A model generated the notes under the pieces. It had not been told where the DNA came from, ran no database searches, and saw only the letters and a list, made by a program, of their open reading frames with translations. This document shows positions 22,534 through 31,954 of a stretch of 64,000 nt of DNA, in pieces. The DNA comes from Lasiosphaeris hirsuta (taxonomy: Eukaryota > Ascomycota > Sordariomycetes > Sordariales > Lasiosphaeriaceae), in contig JAUKUA010000004.1 of assembly GCA_030549175.1 (NCBI GenBank), positions 4,464,001 to 4,528,000 on the forward strand, written 5' to 3'. Both the position numbers and the translations under genes were made by a program. The number at the start of each line of letters is the position of its first letter. Position 1 is the stretch's first letter.

Positions 22534-24893
22534 CTAGTGAGCAAACCGGAAGTCAAGCCTCTTGTTGCCCTGATCAGTCGTTGTGCTCAGGTAATTCAGC
22601 CGCTCCTCAACGGTCATGGCGTCCCACTTCTTGTCCCTGTACCTGTTCCGGGAGACATAGTAGACCTTGACGATGCCGTACAAGGCAATGTTCATGCACA
22701 CAATCCCAAGAAGCGCCCTGTTTCCTCGTCTGTACAGTGGCGCATCATCTGAAAATCAGATCCGTCAGTATGTATCTCATCAAGACTGCCCGTTTCCAGC
22801 ATGGGAACTTACCGGTCCGATAGATGTTTGATGAGATGATTCCGCTCGCCTGGACAAACATGTTGTAGCAGGCCGCTGAAACGGTGCGAGACCGGACCGT
22901 GTTCGAGTTTCGGGAATTCCACCCAACTTGAATGGGATGGGCTGCGAGAAGATTGAAGTTAGCAATTGTGCCTGGTACCAAAACGACTCAGATGCTACCA
23001 AGGCTCGAGCAGGTCAAGACTCACGGTTGGGATAACCCAGTAGCAGCGTGGTGACAGCGTATAGAACCCATCTGTTGATTTTTGACGTGTCGACAACGTT
23101 GAGATAAATCAGGAACGGAAGCGACCATATCTGTCCCGACATTGAGAGAAACGTCTGTTCCTTGACGATTTCGGCGAGGTAGCTGAGGATAAGCATGGTG
23201 ATAACTAGGAATCTAGGTTAGCCTTTTTCCACCATGACATTGGTGACACTGGGGTCGGCGCAGGCTGGGAGCTTACTGTGCAGGACGGTGTACGGAATAG
23301 CGAGCAAGTTTGTTTGGAAGGTATCGAATCCGAGACCCCTGAGCGTGAGCGTGAGATACTGGGCCGGGGTGGTCATGGGAATTTGAAATACAAGCCCCAG
23401 AGCATACAAGGGCCTAGGTAAGGCGAGAGCGGTTAGTCCTGACGCCAAACAGCGGCTGGATGTATATCTCACCAGAGATCAAAATCCTTGAGACTTTGCC
23501 ACAGCAGCCTTGGCGTGATGGGCTGGCGATTATGCATACCGCCCTTGCTTGGGTCTTCGCGGATGACGCGGTTCACAATGATTTTCTCCTCGCTGCGGCA
23601 GCAGTTAGTACATGTCCCTTGATTCGAACCCGTGGGTGTCTCGGGGATGCACATACCGTTCATTAAACCAGCCCTTTTGTCCACGGAACCAACTCTTGGT
23701 CTGAACAGGCCCCGCAGGCATCAGGGCAAAGGCGAAAACGCCAATGACAAGTGTCAAAAGGCCCTCGACCAGGAAGAGCCACCTCCAGCCGGAAATACCA
23801 TGAACGCCCCTCATGTGGAGCAGGCCGTAGGCGAGAAGAGCTGAGAGGATGTCGGCAATACTCATGGCTGTCCAGAAGAAGCCGAGGCGCAAGCTGAGTT
23901 CATGGTGCTTATAAAAGTAGGAAAGATAGAGGATAATCTGGGACGGGATATATCAGCCCCGCTTCTTTTCACGGACGACGACACGAAAGGGCGGGGGATT
24001 CTTTACATCGGGGATGAAGCCACCCTGGAGTATACCCAGCAAGGAGCGGCAGACCAAGAAAGAGGTCCGGCCACTGAGCCAGAACTGAGCGGCGGCCACG
24101 ATGCTCCAAAGCACCATCTGAGCCGGAATCCAGCGATCGGGGCCGACCCACTTGGACACTAGCTGCGATGGCAGCTCTGCGCAGAGGAAAGAGAGCTTGA
24201 AGACAGTATTGCCAAGGTTGTAGTCTGGGGTGTTTGTCAGTGACACAGGCGCCAAGGCGAAATACAGGCTGAGAATATGCTTGACGAAGGGGAAGACTAT
24301 ACCGTTAGTGATCATGCCGAGTTCTGGGAGGAAATTGTCTGTCAAGGCCTGACCGATGTTGGCTCGGTCTAGCTCAAGAGCCATGAACATGATACAAGCC
24401 CACACCATGATGCGGAAGTCAATCTTGTGCACAAGCTTGTACTCTTCGGCCCACGTCCAGCGGAAAAGGGGATCGAACCGGCTGAGGTTCTCCCTGCATC
24501 AGAGTGTTAGCATCTTCCGTAGCCAAGGGACTAAACACGGCAGCTAAACGCGGCGCTACCACTACTTACCAGTCCGATCGAGGTTGGTACTTCTCTGCCG
24601 TTTCAGCGTCATCGTAGACGCTAGGCTGAAAAGCTGTATTAGGACTTGTTCGGCACGGGCCAAAGCTGTCGGTGGGGACCGGAACTGACCAGAGTTGCGA
24701 TGGCATCGGGATCGTAGTTTGATCTCCCGCCTCGCTGAAACCAGAACCGTTTCTCCTCGACGACAACACCGAGGGGAGGGATGCTGTTTATCGATGTGCT
24801 TGAGGCGTCTGGCTCTAGCTTGCCATCTGAATCGTGTTCCCGCCTCACCTTCTCGGCCGCGGCATTGCCGCTTCGAGTGAGAACGGTAGCCAT
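22534..24893 (-). CDS. DAL5-family permease (anion:cation symporter, MFS)
   Basis: Ten exons: 24893-24690, 24625-24570, 24493-24303, 24224-24007, 23937-23657, 23592-23473, 23413-23277, 23204-23025, 22941-22813 and 22748-22534. Introns are 59 to 83 nt and every join is in frame, giving 576 aa. Family marks are [19 protein letters not shown] in the first membrane segment, LDRANI, the WVGPDRWIP loop, [29 protein letters not shown] and SNIYR. DAL5-family carriers import allantoate, ureidosuccinate, nicotinate, pantothenate, cysteine or sulfonates; sequence alone rarely tells which. The divergent neighbour at 27.0 kb is a TauD/JLP1-type sulfonate dioxygenase, which makes a sulfonate substrate plausible (inference). 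Confidence 0.9.
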
Positions 24894-27025
24894 TGGTAAT
24901 CGTCGCTGTGTGCCACCTATTCCGCGTTGGGGTGGTGTGAGAGCAAGGTTGAAGCTGATACTCACAGCACTAGGCGGTCAAGGAGGTGGGCTCCCAGTGG
25001 TGGGGTGTGTAGTGAGGCTGGGAAACAAACGTCTCCATGATAAGGGGATTCGGGCCCTTTTTAAAGATCGGCAGTTCCAATATCTCTTCGGCTATAAGGA
25101 GTTGTACTACGCCAAGGCAATCAACATGACGAGCACGGTCCACAATATCACGTATTATGTGCAGTCGAGCACTTTCGGGCGATTGGGGGGGGGGGTGAGC
25201 CTCCGCAAATGCACAGACGGCGTTCGTGATAGACCCCACGCACCCGCCGGTTTATTGATCAGCTCTCCTCATTTCTGGGGTACTGGGTTTGCTTAACCAT
25301 GCCGCCATGCCCGGGGCCCTGGCCCTGGGACTTGCAGTGGGGGTAGAAAGCGGCACTACGTGGATGGCCCAGAGCTTGTGTGCGCCTGGTTGCACTCTTC
25401 GCCCCCTGCCGAGAGTGTGGCTCGTCGAGGAGCAGCATCGGCCAGGAGGTGTGGTTGAGAGAGGGAACGTCTCCCGTCTAGACGCAAACAAGACTCGGCT
25501 CCAAGCCGTCCCCGGAGGACTGCTGCTGCCACGGCTGCTGGTAGGAGAGCTGAGGACGCACGTGGACGGCTCTAGTGGCCTAGGCTGTGGCGAATCTATC
25601 CAGCTCGACATGCTGGCGACATGTTGGCAGCTCGTGCTGAGCTCGAGACTGCTCTCGGGTAGAGCATCGGTAGCTTACTGCACAGCAAGCAGGGAGATGG
25701 AGTGCGCGAGCGAGACCAGCCCAGAGAAGGTAGGATACCCGGGCGGCCAGGCAGTATGCGGGACAAAACCCGGCTTAGCTTGGTGTCGTGGTGGTATTGA
25801 GAGGCAAAAGCAAGCGCAAGTACGATGGGTGGACAATCCGGCCCGTCACATAAATCTTGGAGAATTCGACAACTGACACCCAAACATGAAAACATCCACC
25901 TCGTGGCGCAACGTGAGGGAACGGCACCGATTGATAATCCTTTCAGTAGTATTGGCCCCCCTCTACGGCCAATAGATCGCGTTGGGTCGAGTGGGTTATC
26001 AGGGAATGGCATGGGTCGTGATGCCGGGTCTCGCAGTTAAGGCAATTGCGCAATGAGACGTGCTTGGCCTTGCTCCTGACGCGACCAGTCGCTCTTTCCC
26101 CGCGACTCCCAAACCTCACGACCTCAGGCAGCGCGAAACCACAATTGGCCAAGACCGGATTCCGCAAGTGCACCCTGCCGGTGACGCCATGGCCAGAACA
26201 TCTGAGACTTGTCTTGGACGGCTTTGAACGTCCGCAATTGGCAGTCCATCGGTGTTGTGCAGTTCTCCGCTCCCGCTGGGGCTGCTGTCCAACTGCGACT
26301 TGATGCAACTCGACGAGAACATAGAGCTCCGCGTGGATCTTGAGCGTGGGGATTGGTCATGTGCGTGCGTCAAATCCGTCTCTTTGGGACCTGTTCACGA
26401 TGGTGGTTGCGACCGATCAGTCGTCCTCGTCGCATTGACTCGCGTTGGGTTGCATCGCCCCTCGCCAAATCCCTCGAGTTCGTGATTGTTCCCGCCCCGC
26501 ACAAACCACGGCACCGGGGAAGACGGTTTGTCGATGGCATCACCGTGCTCCTGAAGCTTGACCGTCTTAAGGCCGATACCGCTGGTTTCAATATTCCCTT
26601 TAAATCCGAGGGGTCGTTCCGATAGCCGTCTTGGAGCCATCGCGGCATCCACCTCGGCGAGCTCGTCATCCCCTTCGGTTGCCGTTGATTCGACGCCCGC
26701 CGTCGCCCTCACACAAGACCAGATACCGTTCGGCAGCCGGTCGATGCGAAACCGAGGAACAGTCGCGGGGGTCGGGAACCCTCACGGCGGCGCGTGGGTG
26801 TGCGAGTAATCTGGAGTGATAGATCTGCCGTCCCCTCCAAGGCATCCTCCTAGGCACGTAGCCAATGCCTGGTGGCTGGCTTGTATAAAGATGCAGACGG
26901 CCTGCAGCATACTGCTGTCTGTCCTGCATGCTCATCGGTATAGCACATCTGCATGCCCCGTCCACAGGGACTCGAACGCGTAGTGCACCAACTCAACTCC
27001 AGCTGTCCAGCAAAATCAGCACAAT
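24894..27025. other. divergent intergenic region (2.1 kb)
   Basis: It lies between the start codons of the permease (-) and the dioxygenase (+), so it carries both promoters. An 11-base poly(G) is at 25185-25195. Several open frames exist (for example 25289-25876 + and 26395-26712 -), but none shows a known domain or convincing splice structure. At 26534-26543 there is ATGGCATCAC, one base off the CYS3 sulfur-regulator consensus ATGRYRYCAT. Confidence 0.5.
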
Positions 27026-28233
27026 ATGGCTCCCTCGGCGATTGAAGTCGAATCCAACGTGCCCAGCAAGAAGGTCCCCAGCCGTGAACCTCTCAAGCTG
27101 TCTGGCGCTCTGGACGCGTACGAGTCATTTGATTCCACGCCAATCATTGGACGCGAGTACACCTCGTCCAACCTGGTTGAGTGGCTGGATGCCCCGAACT
27201 CGGACGAGCTCCTCCGGGACTTGGCTATTACCAGTGAGTGCAGTGTCTCCCGAGCGGCCACACACCGGCTGGCTAACTGATATGCCAGTCTCTCAGCGAG
27301 GTGTCGTCTTCTTCCGGGCCCAGGATAACCTCACCAATGATCTCCAGAAGAAGTTGATTCTGAGACTCGGCGAGCTCACCGGAAGACCAGCGACCTCAAC
27401 GCTCCACATCCATCCGGTCCTGAACCCGGATCGCGAGCTTGGAGGTACAGACCCCGAGATCAGCACAATCAGCTCAGTGCAATCGAAAAAGTACTACAAC
27501 CAGGCCGCCACCACGCTTAGCTACAATAAACAAGCTACTGCTCAGTGGCATAGCGATATTGCTTTCGAGCCTGTTCCTGCCGACTACACTTCTCTTCGTC
27601 TCGTCGAGCTTCCCACCACGGGAGGAGATACCCTTTGGGCTTCGGGCTACGAAATTTACGATCGGATCAGCGAGCCGTACCAGAAGTTCCTCGAGTCTCT
27701 GACGGTGACTTTTGCGCAGCCTGGCTTTAATAAGTTGGCCGAGGCGTCAGGAATCTCGCTTTATGACAAGCAACGAGGTGCCCCCGAGAACGTCGGGACG
27801 GAGCTGAAGGCGGTCCATCCCGTCGTTCGCACAAACCCGGTGACTGGCTGGAAGAGCATCTACCCCGTCGGCCAACATGTCTCGCACATCAACGACCTGA
27901 GCACGGAGGAGAGCTCCAAGCTCCTGAGCTGGTTCCTGGATCTTGTCTACAAGAATCATGATCTCCAGGTCCGGTTCAAGTGGAAGAGCCCCAATGACAT
28001 TGGTAAGTGCTACATCATCCCCCAAAGAGAGACGAACCCTCTCCACTCTGAATATGTGCTGACTGGGTGCAGCCCTCTGGGATAACCGTTCCGTATTCCA
28101 CACGGCCATTTACGACTACCTTGATGGTCCTTATGGTGAGCGCTTTGGCAACCGGGCTGTCGGACTGGGCGAGAAGCCGTACCTCGATCCCAACAGCACG
28201 GGGCGACGGGAAGCCTTGAGCAAGGCTCAGTAA
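27026..28233 (+). CDS. TauD/JLP1-type 2-oxoglutarate-dependent sulfonate dioxygenase
   Basis: Three exons: 27026-27233, 27289-28002 and 28073-28233, giving 360 aa. The Fe(II)-binding facial triad is visible as H-x-D in QWHSDIAFE and the distal His in RSVFHTAIYDY. The 2-oxoglutarate-binding Arg region is near GNRAVGLGEKPYLD. The SQRGVVFFRAQD segment is also typical. TauD-family enzymes release sulfite from taurine or other alkylsulfonates, supplying sulfur. The fungal family also includes members acting on sulfate esters or phenoxy acids, so the exact substrate is open. Length and motif spacing are normal. Confidence 0.93.
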
Positions 28234-28673
28234 TTTTGTGGCTATCCGCACTGTGGCTTTACTGTCGCTGTTGTCATGTCGGCGATACCGGATTGTGAGA
28301 TTGAGAAACGACAAGTCCATATGATTGATGCTACCCTTGCGCGCTGCAAACCCAATTCGTGGGCTAGTTCAGGGCCGTTATGTTCCATAATTTGTGCTAA
28401 CACCACATTATACATATTTACGTTTTCCCTGTATAGCCTACTTAGTACCTTTTGAACCAAGTATGATGCACATTGTCTAAGCCTCGGTGTCACCGTTATC
28501 TTCACCGGCCAAAGAGATATTTGTATTGTAGTAGCATCCTAGAGGCTGCCTCAACAACATCAAAATAAACCGTAGGGGGTTATTCTATTCATGACATCCT
28601 CACTCCCTAACTCTTGAGCCCGCTTTTCCCGTAGCAGCACACTATAAGTCAAAACATGGAGCGATTCAAGCAT
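28234..28673. other. intergenic region before the tRNA gene
   Basis: AT-rich 3' flank of the dioxygenase gene followed by the upstream flank of a tRNA gene. Nothing else is visible. Confidence 0.6.
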
Positions 28674-28763
28674 GGTCGGGTGGCGCAATGGTAGCGCGTT
28701 ACTTTCCGGTGAACACATTCTCACATCTGGTAAAGGCTCTGGGTTCGAGTCCCAGCTCGATCG
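28674..28763 (+). tRNA. tRNA-Arg (CCG anticodon), with an 18-nt intron
   Basis: The acceptor stem GGTCGGG pairs with CTCGATC (two G-U pairs). The D stem is GCGC/GCGC around AATGGTA. The anticodon stem TTACT pairs with GGTAA. The T stem CTGGG/CCCAG encloses TTCGAGT. The anticodon loop starts TTCCGG, giving anticodon CCG at 28706-28708 (reads CGG, Arg). The intron is 28710-28727, at the canonical place one base 3' of the anticodon. The A box (28681-28691) and B box (28742-28752, GGGTTCGAGTC) are good. The tRNA was folded by eye. Confidence 0.9.
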
Positions 28764-28767
28764 TATC

Positions 28768-28773
28768 TTTTTT
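28768..28773 (+). terminator. RNA polymerase III terminator (T6)
   Basis: Six T begin four bases after the mature 3' end of the tRNA-Arg. Confidence 0.8.
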
Positions 28774-29194
28774 GCTGCGCCGCCTGATGTATCTCAGCGG
28801 GGATACAGGAAACCCCACGAAACTACTCAAACCGACCCGACATACAAACACCCATAATACATTTTAATCACACACACACACACACGCACACAAATCGTGT
28901 TTGACCGCCGAGTAAATTGCGCGCAGGATAATATCAGTACTGCATCTTACATCTCCTGGGAAGGAACGAAGTGAGTAGAGGTCTCTTTTATCCACCTGAG
29001 CGGGTCGCGAGTGCTAGCCCCCGAGCCAGGGCTTCCATTGATCGGCAGAAGCAAGCTGTGCATCTGCCAAGTTGATTAAGCATTGGAAACGTGGGCTCGG
29101 CTTGATAGCGGAGCAGCAGATCTCTTGGGCAGGTACAGACAGGTACGGTCGCGAATTGCGATGTAACGACATGGACAAGCTTGTGGCCTCTCAC
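28774..29194. other. intergenic region with CA repeat
   Basis: A short CA tract lies near 28870-28892. The remainder is 3' flank of the minus-strand hydrolase gene. No gene is seen. Confidence 0.6.
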
Positions 29195-30292
29195 TCATTT
29201 CCCTGACACCCCTTTTTCCGTCTCGACTAGTAAACTGGTGTCAGCATAGCCGTCAAGGCTATTCCTGGCGAGAAACTGGTCCAAAAGGACGGCAACCTCG
29301 GCATTGTCCATGTCGGCAAAGGGAATGTGTGTGCTGCCCTTGAGGCCGGCGTCGTCGCCCAACATCAACACCTCGGCATTGCCGCCGTACGAGTTGATGA
29401 GCGCAGCGCACTGCCGCGACTGCTGAACCCAGGTGTCGCCGGGCCCCCGGTGGTCGCCCCAAACGAACTGGATGGCGGCGACCCGCGCAAGCTTCTTGAA
29501 CTCGTCGAGCGGCACGACGACGGGCCCGTACCCGCCAAGGGCGCTCTGCGTGACGTTGGCGTTGTCGGGAAACACGAACCCGATGCTCTCGTACGCGACG
29601 ATGCCCTTGATGCGGGCCGTGTTGCTGCGCACCGCCGTCAGCTGCGCGCGCAGCCCGGCGGCCGAGTTGGTCAGGTACACAATGCTGTCGCCCAGCCGCC
29701 CCGAGTCGGCCGCCACGGCGGCGGCGTGCGCGTGCAGGAGCACGTTGGCGTAGGTGTTGAACTCTTGGTAGCGCGCGCTCGTCGCCTGCTGCCACGCGGC
29801 GTCGTCGTGGGTTGGGAACTGCACGTCGGGCCACCACTTCATGTACGCGGGCCCGAAGTTCCACGAGACGAAGTTGCCCTGGTCGCCGTACGCTGGGGTG
29901 TAGGTCTGGTTCTGGCAGCCCCAGTTGGCGCGGCCAACGCGCGGCCCGTCCCACAGGTAGACTGGGTAGTCGCGGCCGAGGAACAGGTCCTTGAACCCGG
30001 GCCCGCCGTCCCACCGGTTCTGGAACACCTGCGTGCTCGAGCTGTGCCACATGACGAGGCTCGTCTGCCGCGGCGTCCACGGGATGAAGTACTCGACGTA
30101 GCCGTGGTCGCACGACAGCGTGCGGTTGGGGTTGCCGGGCGCGTTGATGACGGAGCCGCCGATCTGGAAACCCCCGGACCGGTCGAGCACAATGGGTCTG
30201 TTGCGTTCTTGCGCGAGGTTGGCTGCTGATGAAAATGCCAATAGCGTGGCCACCAAGTAAATGGCCAGTCCCTGACTTGCGGGAAGCTCCAT
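29195..30292 (-). CDS. secreted alpha/beta-hydrolase, esterase-like
   Basis: Single exon, 365 aa, with a signal peptide (hydrophobic LAIYLVATLLAF, cleavage near residue 25). The order of motifs matches a family of secreted alpha/beta hydrolases shared by fungi and bacteria: GGFQIGGSVI, the H-x-Y segment, LVMWHSSS (oxyanion region), FPV/YPVYLWDGPRVGRAN, a Trp-rich cap, IKGIVAYES, and a late STHIPFADMDN that carries the catalytic His. The nucleophile elbow reads TNSAAG, where relatives have THSQGG: the Ser is kept, but the flanking His and one Gly are not. It may be an active enzyme with altered specificity or a weakened one. The substrate is unknown. The ATG at 30292 was preferred to the adjacent GTG at 30295. 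Confidence 0.8.
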   Translation of the reverse strand: MELPASQGLAIYLVATLLAFSSAANLAQERNRPIVLDRSGGFQIGGSVINAPGNPNRTLSCDHGYVEYFIPWTPRQTSLVMWHSSSTQVFQNRWDGGPGFKDLFLGRDYPVYLWDGPRVGRANWGCQNQTYTPAYGDQGNFVSWNFGPAYMKWWPDVQFPTHDDAAWQQATSARYQEFNTYANVLLHAHAAAVAADSGRLGDSIVYLTNSAAGLRAQLTAVRSNTARIKGIVAYESIGFVFPDNANVTQSALGGYGPVVVPLDEFKKLARVAAIQFVWGDHRGPGDTWVQQSRQCAALINSYGGNAEVLMLGDDAGLKGSTHIPFADMDNAEVAVLLDQFLARNSLDGYADTSLLVETEKGVSGK

Positions 30293-31032
30293 CACGGATA
30301 GGTGATGCTAAATTCGATGGCAAGTCGGATGGCCCAAGTTCAACAATATAGTGCAAAAGCTGTCAGTGTTTGACAGGCTAACGTCGTTAGCTCAGCCATA
30401 TAGAATGATGTATCGAGTTGCAGTGTACTGAGTCGTCCTCAACTGGATGTTGGGTGGGACAGTGTTGGTCTACATAAGACAGGACATGTCCCTCGGCGTT
30501 GCAGACGAGGACTAGTGCTTCGCCTAGCAAACAGGCAAGAATGCTAGACATGGATTGATAATGTATTTTGCGGGGTGCAGACGGGCTCGGCATTCGTTGC
30601 CGTCACGTCATTGCGTTTAATTCCTTGACAATTTGCCAGATATTCCCGCGGCAAAGTCCAACAAGTGCCAAAGACAGCCATGGCCTCCGTAAGCACTTGC
30701 GTCCAAAATTTGGTGGAAACGTTTCTGCCGTTTTCTGAACTGGTTGCACGATTTTCATTCGGTAGTAGCTATGCTCATCAGTTATCAGTATCGAAATTGA
30801 GTTGTAACCATGAACCTCAAAAACAAAGTTCGTTGGTAGAAAAACTCTTCAACGTTGGGGACGGCAGGTGAAAATTGACTTTACGAGGTGACTCTAACCA
30901 AGGAGATGCGCACTTGAATTTCTTTTCTCTAGGTCTTGCAAGAAACCGAATCGCAGCTATTCCCAATTTCCCATGATACCACCAACAACCTCCTATTGAA
31001 ACACCACCGCAGGAAACCACCATCCAACCAAC
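30293..31032. other. divergent intergenic region
   Basis: It carries the promoters of the hydrolase (-) and of the small secreted protein (+). I see no gene in it. Confidence 0.6.
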
Positions 31033-31535
31033 ATGCGCCTCCTTTCCCTCGTCCTCGCCCTCGGCGCCGCGCGCTTCACCCACCAGGCCGCCACCGGGAC
31101 TCACCATGACCTGTCGGCCCGAGATACGCCCCCCTTGCAACCTCCCAAAATCCCCGATACCAACCCCTCCCCCCGGACGACGACGAGCCCGCGTTCGACG
31201 CCGACGAGCAAGACCAGCGCGAGTTCCGGCGGCCGTGCGTGCGGGACTGCATCTTCGAGCACTGCAAGCCCGAGTGCGACCAGGACTGGAACTGCTACCG
31301 GGGGTGCATCCCAAAGTGCAACGAGGGGTGCAAGGACCAGGTCAAGAAGCTGTGGGAGTGGGTGCACAATATCTTTGAGGGCGTCAACAACTACGACAAG
31401 GCGACCAGGATCATCGAGGCCATTGAGGCCGGCGAGCGCCACCCCGAGGGCGTTTCGCTGCCGGGTGCGCCGAAGCCGGCGCCGAAGCCCGAAGTGAAGC
31501 CTGAGGAGAAGCCGGAGCAGGAGAAGCAGGGTTGA
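31033..31535 (+). CDS. small secreted Cys-rich protein, interrupted by an apparent frame break
   Basis: The N-terminal frame starts MRLLSLVLALGAA, a clear signal peptide. The second half of the locus, in another frame, codes for a strongly Cys-patterned segment (Cys roughly every four residues: CVRDC, CKPEC, NCYRGC, KCNEGC), an amphipathic helix, and a Pro/Lys/Glu tail ending at 31535. No GT..AG pair between the two frames gives the right phase. The frames meet at a run of six C (31169-31174); one more C there would connect signal peptide, acidic linker and Cys-rich part without a stop. It is therefore either a consensus error or a recent null allele. The protein is unfamiliar; a cell-wall or effector-like role is only a guess. 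Confidence 0.55.
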
Positions 31536-31954
31536 TTGGCAACGATGGAAGTTGTGTGAGTGAAGTATTCCGAGGATGAGGCCAGAATGGAAGAGTCTGA
31601 CTATAGATGCAGATGTAAATATATCGATGCTATCGCGGAGCGTGGGCTATCAAACCGCTAGAGTGAGTGCTGGGTCGTCCTGAGGAACGCCCCAGACCCT
31701 GTTGCTGGGTGGGAGAGGGATCAACTACTAGTACAATGTAATGATATGAAATTTGTTTTGTAATGTCTGAGGGTGGTAAGAAAGAAAAAAAAAAGACTAC
31801 AGTTCATAATATGTTTTACAGTTGCAATGTGCAAGACGCCATCCATCATCACCACCCAACCCCATATCGCCATCCATAATAACCTCGGTGAATCCCATAA
31901 CACCAACCCATCCCCTAGCCCCAGCTCAGAGACCCATTATCTCCCTAGCAAACC
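31536..31954. other. convergent intergenic region
   Basis: 3' flanks of the small secreted protein (+) and the S41 peptidase (-). AT-rich, with no gene visible. Confidence 0.6.

Noticed and set aside
25289..25876. 195-codon open frame between permease and dioxygenase
   Set aside because: No recognisable domain, signal or splice support.
29327..30229. 300-codon open frame on the + strand
   Set aside because: Antisense shadow of the secreted hydrolase.
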